NCBI RefSeq assembly: GCF_001544355.1
Contig: NZ_BCQI01000034.1
Location: forward strand, 1 to 32,891
Reading direction: 5' to 3'
Source of the DNA: Alicyclobacillus acidiphilus NBRC 100859
Lineage (GTDB): Bacteria > Bacillota > Bacilli > Alicyclobacillales > Alicyclobacillaceae
DNA length: 32,891 nucleotides
Shown here piece after piece: positions 27,057 to 32,891 of the stretch (its first letter is position 1; each line of letters starts with the position of its first letter). The notes below the pieces were generated by a model. The model saw only the letters and a list, made by a program, of their open reading frames with translations. It had not been told where the DNA came from and made no database searches. The translations under genes were made by a program, and so were the position numbers.

Positions 27057-28670
27057 GTGGCAAAATTGGCTTTGGTCAGCGTCTTTGACAAGACGGGGAT
27101 TGTTCCATTTTGTGAAGGATTGAAACGGCTCGGTTACGACATTCTCTCGACCGGCAACACCGCGAAGCATCTCGCGGAACACGGGATTGAGGTCGCGACC
27201 GTCGACGCGCACACCGGTTTTCCAGAGATCCTGGACGGTCGGGTCAAGACGCTGCATCCGAAGATTCACGGAGGATTGCTGGCGCGCCGCGACAACCCAG
27301 AGCATCTTCAGGCTCTGGAGGCCAACGGGATCGATCTCATCGATCTCGTCGTCGTCAACCTGTATCCGTTTCAGTCGACGATTGCGCGCCCGGATGTGAC
27401 GGATGAGGCGGCGATTGAGATGATCGACATCGGTGGACCGTCCATGCTGCGCAGTGCCGCCAAGAATCACGCGTTCTGTCTGCCTGTGATGGATCCGGCG
27501 GATTACGATCGCGTCCTTCAAGCCTTGGAACAAGGCGACCTGTCCGCCGAATTCCGACGCGAATTGGCCGTCAAAGTCTTTGCCGCAACCGCCCGATATG
27601 ACGCCTTGGTGGCCGACTATTTGGCCGGCCGCGTCCAATCCACTGCGGAAGAACTCTCCGAGGCTGGCACGTTCCAAGGTCAGGCGGACGCGTCTGCATC
27701 CGTCGATTGGCCTGGTTTGTTACATATTACAGGAATCTCCAAAATGAAGCTGCGGTACGGCGAAAATCCGCATCAGGCCGCCCATTTCTACATGGAGCCG
27801 GGCGCGTCCGACGCAACGATTGCGCGCGCTGTCCAGTGGCAGGGCAAGGAGCTGTCGTACAACAACATCCAAGACGCCGACGCAGCCTTGAACATCCTGC
27901 GGGCGTTCGACGATTTCGGGGAACCTGTCGCGGTTGCGGTCAAGCATATGAATCCATGCGGCATCGGCCGCGGGGAAACCATCGATGAGGCGTTTGCGCG
28001 GGCGAACGAAGCGGATCCCGTCTCCATCTTTGGCGGCATCGTCGCGCTGAATCGTCCAGTCGGGGAGGCATTGGCGGAACGTCTGGCCAAGCTGTTTTTG
28101 GAGATCGTCATTGCGCCAGCGTTTTCGGAGGAAGCGCAGCGTGTGTTTCACAAGAAGAAAAACCTGCGGCTGCTGACGGTCGACATGGCGCAGCCGTTGT
28201 GGCAGCCCAACGCGACGACGTGGAAGCGCGTGTCCGGCGGCTTTTTGGTGCAATCTGTCGACGTTGCGGGAGGCGAGTCGACAAACGAGTGGCAGGTGGT
28301 CACGAAGCGGGCACCTTCGCCAGAAGAGCACGAGGCGCTCCGCTTTGCGTGGCGAACCGTCCAATTCGTGAAATCGAACGCCATCGTGTTGGCCTCCGCC
28401 ACCATGACACTCGGCATCGGCGCCGGGCAAATGAATCGCGTCGGCGCGGCGAAAATCGCCATCGAGCAGGCTGGCCGCCGGGCCAAAGGCAGCGCCATGG
28501 GATCGGACGCGTTCTTCCCGATGCGCGACACGGTCGATCTCGCCGCAAAAGCCGGCATCACCGCAATCGCGCAACCTGGCGGATCGATCCGCGACGAAGA
28601 GAGCATCCAGGCTGCCGACGAAGCCGGGATCGCGATGGTCTTCACGGGGAGACGCCACTTCTTGCACTGA
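27057..28670 (+). CDS. purH: Bifunctional AICAR transformylase / IMP cyclohydrolase
   Basis: Last two steps to IMP, using 10-formyl-THF; 537 aa. The N-terminal MGS-like cyclohydrolase domain (ALVSVFDKTGIVPF, GRVKTLHPKIHGGLLARR, NLYPF) is followed by the transformylase domain (KLRYGENPHQAAHFY, VAVKHMNPCGIG, SDAFFPMRD). The join between domains (about 185-215) is somewhat longer than usual. The GTG at 27057 follows GAGGAG with an 8-base gap; an ATG at 27027 in frame adds 10 residues but has no site. Confidence 0.98.
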   Translation: MAKLALVSVFDKTGIVPFCEGLKRLGYDILSTGNTAKHLAEHGIEVATVDAHTGFPEILDGRVKTLHPKIHGGLLARRDNPEHLQALEANGIDLIDLVVVNLYPFQSTIARPDVTDEAAIEMIDIGGPSMLRSAAKNHAFCLPVMDPADYDRVLQALEQGDLSAEFRRELAVKVFAATARYDALVADYLAGRVQSTAEELSEAGTFQGQADASASVDWPGLLHITGISKMKLRYGENPHQAAHFYMEPGASDATIARAVQWQGKELSYNNIQDADAALNILRAFDDFGEPVAVAVKHMNPCGIGRGETIDEAFARANEADPVSIFGGIVALNRPVGEALAERLAKLFLEIVIAPAFSEEAQRVFHKKKNLRLLTVDMAQPLWQPNATTWKRVSGGFLVQSVDVAGGESTNEWQVVTKRAPSPEEHEALRFAWRTVQFVKSNAIVLASATMTLGIGAGQMNRVGAAKIAIEQAGRRAKGSAMGSDAFFPMRDTVDLAAKAGITAIAQPGGSIRDEESIQAADEAGIAMVFTGRRHFLH

Positions 28671-28696
28671 ACCATAGGTGGATTGGGAGGATTTCG

Positions 28697-30004
28697 ATGG
28701 CACTGGAAACACGGCATCCGCGCGTCGCGGTGATTGGCCAAGGCGCCCGCGAGCACGCCTTGGTTTGGAAACTGGCGCAAAGCCCGCTTGAACCTGAACT
28801 CTACGCGGTTCCAGGCAATCCAGGCATGTGGCAGCTCGCCAAGCGGGTGGACATCGCTTCCTCGGATATGGAGAGGATCGTCGTGTGGGCGCGGGAGGCC
28901 GGGATCGATCTCGTCGTCGTCGGCCCCGAAGGCCCTCTGGCGGACGGCCTCGTCGACGCCTTGACGGACGCAGGCATCCCGGCGTTTGGCCCATCCCGAG
29001 AAGCTGCCCAACTGGAAGCGTCGAAGGCGTTCTCCAAAGCGCTCATGCGCGACGCGAACGTTCCGACCGCTCGTTTCGGCGTGTTCACCGAGGTGGACAA
29101 AGCCCTCGGTTTCATGCGCACGCTCGGCATTCCGGTCGTGGTCAAAGCCGACGGCCTCGCTGCCGGCAAGGGCGTGGTCGTGGCGCAGTCCTGGGCAGAT
29201 GCGGAGGCAGCGGTGCGGGACATGCTGGAGGGAAACCGCTTTGGCCTTTCCGGGAGCCGCGTCGTGATTGAAGAATATTTGAGCGGAATGGAAGTTTCGT
29301 GCATGTACTTCGTGGACGCGTCGGCAGTCGTTCCGATGCTGCCAGCCCGCGATTTCAAGCGTGCGTACGATGGGGACGAAGGACCGAACACTGGAGGCAT
29401 GGGCGCGTTTGCGCCGGTGCCGAGCGTGACGGACGCCGTGATCGATCGCGTGACAAAGACCATCGTCCAGCCTGTGGTGAAGGCCTTGCGGGACCGGGGC
29501 ATCACGTATCGAGGCGTGTTGTACGCGGGGCTGATGATCACGGACGACGGTCCCAAAGTGATCGAGTTCAACGCGCGTTTCGGCGATCCGGAGACAGAGG
29601 TCGTACTCCCGCTGCTCGCCACGGATCTGCTGCAAATCGCCTGGGCCGTCGCGCATGACGAGTTGTCGACGCTGGCCATTGAATGGCGATCCGACGCCGC
29701 CGTCTGCGTGGTCGTAGCAGGGGGCGATTATCCGGCGGGATCCGACCACGGCACGCCCATCGCGTTGCCTACAGAGGCCGCGGCCGGGCATGTGGCGGGC
29801 CGGGACGGCGAAGTGGTGTTCCACGCAGGCACCGCGCTTCGCGACGACGGCCAGTTGGTGACGGCGGGCGGACGAGTGCTGACGATCAGCGCGATCGCGA
29901 CCGACATTCCCGCCGCCATCGCCGCAGCCTACTCGGCAGCGGAGACGGTCCAATTCGAGCGCATGCACTACCGCCGCGACATCGCGCACAACTGGCGAGT
30001 GTAG
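28697..30004 (+). CDS. purD: GAR synthetase
   Basis: ATP-grasp ligase joining glycine to phosphoribosylamine; 435 aa. The ATP-grasp core is intact (VVKADGLAAGKGVVVA, ARDFKRAYDGDEGPNTGGMGAF, VIEFNARFGDPETEVVLPLL). The N-terminal motif reads GQGAREHAL where most members have G-x-GGREHAL, one Gly to Ala change. The ATG at 28697 follows GGGAGG. It is the last gene of the operon; a weak terminator-like hairpin follows. Confidence 0.98.
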   Translation: MALETRHPRVAVIGQGAREHALVWKLAQSPLEPELYAVPGNPGMWQLAKRVDIASSDMERIVVWAREAGIDLVVVGPEGPLADGLVDALTDAGIPAFGPSREAAQLEASKAFSKALMRDANVPTARFGVFTEVDKALGFMRTLGIPVVVKADGLAAGKGVVVAQSWADAEAAVRDMLEGNRFGLSGSRVVIEEYLSGMEVSCMYFVDASAVVPMLPARDFKRAYDGDEGPNTGGMGAFAPVPSVTDAVIDRVTKTIVQPVVKALRDRGITYRGVLYAGLMITDDGPKVIEFNARFGDPETEVVLPLLATDLLQIAWAVAHDELSTLAIEWRSDAAVCVVVAGGDYPAGSDHGTPIALPTEAAAGHVAGRDGEVVFHAGTALRDDGQLVTAGGRVLTISAIATDIPAAIAAAYSAAETVQFERMHYRRDIAHNWRV

Positions 30005-30016
30005 ACCGAGGCGGAC

Positions 30017-30056
30017 GCGGTGAGGGCTGGCTCTTGCGTTTGCGCCTCACCGCTTT
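30017..30056 (+). terminator. Possible terminator of the pur operon
   Basis: GCGGTGAGG (30017-30025) pairs with CCTCACCGC (30045-30053), followed by only TTTAA. Strong stem, 19-nt loop, short T-tract, so termination may be partial. Confidence 0.55.
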
Positions 30057-30140
30057 AACGTGCTCCTGTGGTCTTTCAAATTCGATTTGGGTATCATACT
30101 TCCTGGCGCTCTGGCAGAGCTGCCAAGAGGAGGATACCCC

Positions 30141-31082
30141 GTGGCCATTTACATTTTGCTCATGCTCATCGCATCCAGCGCGTATGGACTGGTTTCACCG
30201 ATCCTTCGCGATGCCTATCAAGCGGGCCTCGACGTCAATACAGCGACCGACGTGCAGTATGTGTTAGCCGTCGTCGTGCTCTGGATTGTCGTCTTGTTCC
30301 GCCGTCGCGGCAAGCCTGTCCAAGGTGCGCAATGGCTGCTCATTCTCGGCGTGGGTCTGGCCAACGCCGTGTTTTGCTACGCATACTACCAAGCGCTGAC
30401 CGTGTTGCCGGCCTCCATCGGCATCGTCTTCATGTTCCAGTTCGTTTGGATGACCATGGTCATCGATATTATCGTGAAACGCCGGCTTCCCGAGTGGCCG
30501 AAGTGGATAGGGCTGATTCTGATTCTCGCGGGCACCGTGCTGTCCGTCGGGATCGAACCTGGCGCTTGGCACGCCATACCGTGGTGGGCGGCTGGCCTAG
30601 GCTTGCTCGCGGCCTTGTCCTACGCATGTACGCTCTATCTGTCCGGTTACTACGATCCCGACGTGTCCTCGGAACTCCGATCCGCCCTCGTCATGACGGT
30701 CGCGACCGTTTTCATCTTTTTTGTCTTCCCACCGTCCGACATGATGCGCAGTTTCGTCGCCCATCCCGCCCGAACCGTCTACTGGGGCGGCTGGATTGCC
30801 TTGCTCAGCCAGGTTCTACCTACGCTACTCGTCCTGGCTGCTATCCCGCATATCGGCGGGCGGATGGCTGGCGTTCTCGGCACCCTCGAGCTCCCGGTCG
30901 CCGTCTTCGGCGCCTGGCTGATGAATGGCGATCACGTCACTTGGTCCCGCTGGATCGGCGTCGTATTGATTCTTTGTGGGATCGTCATCAGCGAGGCCAT
31001 AAGGTCTCGTCGCCAGGCATTCCGCACGTCCAACGACGCGCGCAAGCCACCCTCTTATGCGTCTGGATCGCGTTCGAAATGA
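30141..31082 (+). CDS. EamA/DMT-family membrane transporter
   Basis: Membrane protein of 313 aa with about ten hydrophobic segments in two EamA repeats (about 1-135 and 150-290), the drug/metabolite transporter layout. Repeat 1 ends with the helix pair around ALTVLPASIGIVFMFQFVW and VIDIIVKRRLP. Repeat 2 ends IGGRMAGVLGTLELPVAVFGAWLMNGD and WIGVVLILCGIVISE. The GTG at 30141 follows AAGAGGAGG; an earlier in-frame start at 30060 lacks a site. A TGGCAG/CTGCCA hairpin (30112-30125) sits just before the ribosome site. The substrate is unknown; being next to pur genes does not by itself show a purine substrate. Confidence 0.92.
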   Translation: MAIYILLMLIASSAYGLVSPILRDAYQAGLDVNTATDVQYVLAVVVLWIVVLFRRRGKPVQGAQWLLILGVGLANAVFCYAYYQALTVLPASIGIVFMFQFVWMTMVIDIIVKRRLPEWPKWIGLILILAGTVLSVGIEPGAWHAIPWWAAGLGLLAALSYACTLYLSGYYDPDVSSELRSALVMTVATVFIFFVFPPSDMMRSFVAHPARTVYWGGWIALLSQVLPTLLVLAAIPHIGGRMAGVLGTLELPVAVFGAWLMNGDHVTWSRWIGVVLILCGIVISEAIRSRRQAFRTSNDARKPPSYASGSRSK

Positions 31083-31408
31083 AGCGACTGGCGCGAGGGG
31101 GCGGTGGATCCCTTAACGGCTAACGGCAGTGAAGGACGCGGGCGCACCAGGTACGATCAGGTACGATCTGGGACAAAAGGTCCGTTCGAGGCAGTGGACG
31201 TGTAGGTGGAACAAACCGGATTTGTAGGGATTTTGGGGATGACGTTCGGTTACAGTTAGGGTTGAATTGTATTCAGTGATCAAATGAATTTGTACTTTCA
31301 AACCTGATACCTTGTGCCGCGATCGGGCAGAAATACGCAGTAGCAATCATATTCAACAATTTAGCAGTTTGACAACCGTGATTGTGGTGCCGAGGAGAAG
31401 TGGCAGTA
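31083..31408. other. Gene-free stretch between the EamA and OCD-family genes
   Basis: The base composition shifts to AT-rich from about 31200. A CAGGTACGAT direct repeat (about 31149-31168) is seen. No convincing promoter, terminator or RNA was found. The shift marks a likely boundary of acquired DNA. Confidence 0.5.
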
Positions 31409-32386
31409 GTGCTATGGCTGAACGAAAACGACATTTCGAAATGCTTGAATGAGAAGAGCTTAATTTGCTCTGTAAAGCGTGGTTTTCAGGTACTTGATCC
31501 TGGTTCGATAGAACCCAAACGAATTAAAGTGGACTTAGGATTGATACATGATGCTCCAAAAGATGCCCAAGCAATGATTTTGGTTCCGGGGGCAGTGCCA
31601 GGAATCCCTGCTTATACAGTTAAAGTACATGCTAAGTATCCAAACAACCCATCCTTTGGGCTTCCCGCAATCCAAGGAGTCATTCAGCTTTTTGATTCAA
31701 AGACGGGTAAACTGTTAGCTCTCCTCGACTCTCCGGTGGTTACGGCTCACAGAACAGCGGCGGCTGGAGCTGTCGCTGTGGATGTTTTAGCAAAGGACAA
31801 CGCTACTACTGTTGCGATGATTGGGGCGGGGGTTCAAGGCGAAGTTCATTTTAGATATCTACAACATATACGGAACGTCAATATGGTTAACGTGTATGAC
31901 CTAAAAGAATCTACAGCAATCGGATACGCTCAACGAAGAAGACAAGAAGGAATCACATGCAATGTTTGCTCGTCGGTGGAAGAAGCAGTCAGAGACGTTG
32001 ACATCATCATTTGTGCTACGTGGGCGAAAGAACCACTCATATTTTTAGATATGGTGAAACCTGGGGTACACATTACTACGTTAGGTCCCGATACGGCTGG
32101 AAAAGTTGAAGTAGCTGAAGATGTGATTTTGAACAGCACGTTTGTATGTGACCATCAACAGATGGCATTTACGATGGGAGCTCTTAGCACCTTTCATCCG
32201 GATGTACACTGTCAGCGTGTATCTACTTTGACGGAAGTGTTAAATGGCAGGGCAAAAGGACGAGAGAGCAACGTTGACCTTACTGTGTTCGGAGCAGTCG
32301 GATTGCCGTTTCAAGACTTGATCGCCGCTTGGGATATCTATAATACTGCAACTTCACTTGGAATCGGTCAGCGGTTACCTGATTGA
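31409..32386 (+). CDS. Ornithine cyclodeaminase / mu-crystallin family protein
   Basis: NAD(P)-dependent enzyme of 325 aa. Residues matching the family's substrate site are K72 (YTVKVHAKYPNNP), R115 (TAHRTAAAG) and D228 (TTLGPDTAGK). The dinucleotide loop is GAGVQG at 139-144, and the C-terminal AVGLPFQDLIAA motif is present. Members include ornithine cyclodeaminase, alanine dehydrogenase and ketimine reductases; the substrate cannot be assigned. The GTG at 31409 lies 11 bases after GAGGAG (31392-31397); earlier in-frame starts are too close to or before that site. Codon use is AT-rich, unlike its neighbours: 31501-31560 has 23 G/C of 60, against 44 of 60 at 29161-29220 in purD. This suggests horizontal transfer. 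Confidence 0.9.
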   Translation: MLWLNENDISKCLNEKSLICSVKRGFQVLDPGSIEPKRIKVDLGLIHDAPKDAQAMILVPGAVPGIPAYTVKVHAKYPNNPSFGLPAIQGVIQLFDSKTGKLLALLDSPVVTAHRTAAAGAVAVDVLAKDNATTVAMIGAGVQGEVHFRYLQHIRNVNMVNVYDLKESTAIGYAQRRRQEGITCNVCSSVEEAVRDVDIIICATWAKEPLIFLDMVKPGVHITTLGPDTAGKVEVAEDVILNSTFVCDHQQMAFTMGALSTFHPDVHCQRVSTLTEVLNGRAKGRESNVDLTVFGAVGLPFQDLIAAWDIYNTATSLGIGQRLPD

Positions 32387-32721
32387 GTTTGATTCAGAAC
32401 CTGAAGTTCTGGCGTTAGCGGGCGCATTAGCAACGCAAGGATATTTTCGAAACGGTACATTGAACGGATAACTCAGTAGACAAGAACTTGAAGTATGCAA
32501 CATGATTTCGCACGATCACGCCCCACCTCGTGAGCCAAGGGCCAAAACTTCCCCTAGCCGGTGCGGTTTCGGGGGCGGGCTCTCCAACGATGCGCCGTGT
32601 TGAATACCTGTTCATGAATATTGGATAGATATTGGTCGGATACTATTGCTCACACTTGGTCTGCAGACACTTCATGACGCAGGTGCGTTTCAACACACGT
32701 AAAAATCTCGCTGAAGAGGTG
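32387..32721. other. Gene-free stretch after the OCD-family gene
   Basis: A small CAGAAC/GTTCTG hairpin (32395-32411) lacks a T-tract. A 62-aa minus-strand frame (32427-32615) has no family resemblance I can name. Nothing else is supported. Confidence 0.5.
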
Positions 32722-32750
32722 TTGACATCGAATTTGAGCGGTGATATAGT
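32722..32750 (+). promoter_or_regulatory. Strong sigma-A promoter P1 near the window end
   Basis: -35 TTGACA (32722-32727), exact consensus; 17-bp spacer; -10 TATAGT (32745-32750). No open frame with a ribosome site follows in the remaining 140 bp. Confidence 0.8.
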
Positions 32751-32859
32751 ACTCGTTGCCGCTGTTCCGGCGGCCGCCCAATATACCCCGTCATCTCGGG
32801 CTTCATCATCTCCTTTCACCCGATCATCTCGCGTGAACATCCGATGAAAAAAGTACCAG

Positions 32860-32889
32860 GTGACAACACATTATCGTCTGTGGTATATT
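32860..32889 (+). promoter_or_regulatory. Second tandem promoter P2 at the window end
   Basis: GTGACA (32860-32865), 18-bp spacer, TATATT (32884-32889). Two strong promoters about 140 bp apart in tandem, with no coding sequence between, resemble stable RNA operon promoters. The gene would lie beyond the window. Confidence 0.65.
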
Positions 32890-32891
32890 GG

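Noticed and set aside
28148-29989. 613-aa minus-strand open frame
   Set aside because: Antisense to purH and purD; low-complexity, Arg/His-rich translation with no domain.
32427-32615. 62-aa minus-strand frame after the OCD-family gene
   Set aside because: No ribosome site or recognisable domain.

Overview
The window reads as chromosomal DNA of a moderately GC-rich Bacillota, most probably a Bacillales relative such as Alicyclobacillaceae. That placement is inference. It rests on strong Shine-Dalgarno sites with many GTG/TTG starts, a CIRCE-controlled groESL operon, a guanine riboswitch before guaA, a PurR-type double box before the purine operon, a small PurL that needs PurS and PurQ, and gene order remembered from Bacillus subtilis (ydiF near groESL; moxR-DUF58-transglutaminase-guaA, i.e. 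yeaC-yeaD-yebA-guaA; then the pur operon).

Layout. 1-551 is gene-free and repeat-rich. 552-2636 (minus) is a YdiF/Uup-type ABC-F ATPase. A tightly overlapping plus-strand operon follows (2701-6591): PAP2 phosphatase, 5-formyltetrahydrofolate cyclo-ligase, MobA-like nucleotidyltransferase, MoeA-like molybdopterin-binding protein and MobB; the last three point to molybdenum cofactor maturation. 6592-7200 is a block of palindromic repeats carrying a recent duplication of about 246 bp. groES-groEL (7325-9269) has a textbook promoter, CIRCE operator and terminator. A DHA2-type drug efflux transporter follows (9613-11139), with twin palindromes upstream. 11140-11710 holds more repeats and a long hairpin; 11711-12208 (minus) is an unrecognised zinc-ribbon protein; 12209-12755 has no convincing gene.

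12756-17198 is a MoxR ATPase / DUF58 / TgpA-like transglutaminase operon. A promoter at its 3' end, then a guanine riboswitch and terminator, control guaA (17492-19030). A PurR-type double box precedes purB-purC-purS-purQ-purL-purF-purM-purH-purD (19179-30004). Together these genes make IMP and SAMP->AMP (PurB is bifunctional), while GuaA makes GMP from XMP. purE, purK and purN are absent from the cluster. An EamA-family transporter (30141-31082) follows.

The right end differs: a visibly AT-richer ornithine cyclodeaminase-family gene (31409-32386) that looks acquired, then about 500 bp of non-coding DNA ending in two tandem strong sigma-A-like promoters with no gene before the window stops. 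That arrangement suggests an rRNA/tRNA operon just outside.

The most unusual element is a family of interspersed palindromes (core AAATAAGCGGCC-NNN-GGCCGCTTATTT), confined to three intergenic blocks. I did not find a clear new multi-gene system. The best candidates for new biology are this repeat family, the orphan zinc-ribbon gene with its structured leader, and the in-frame hexapeptide repeat in mobB.
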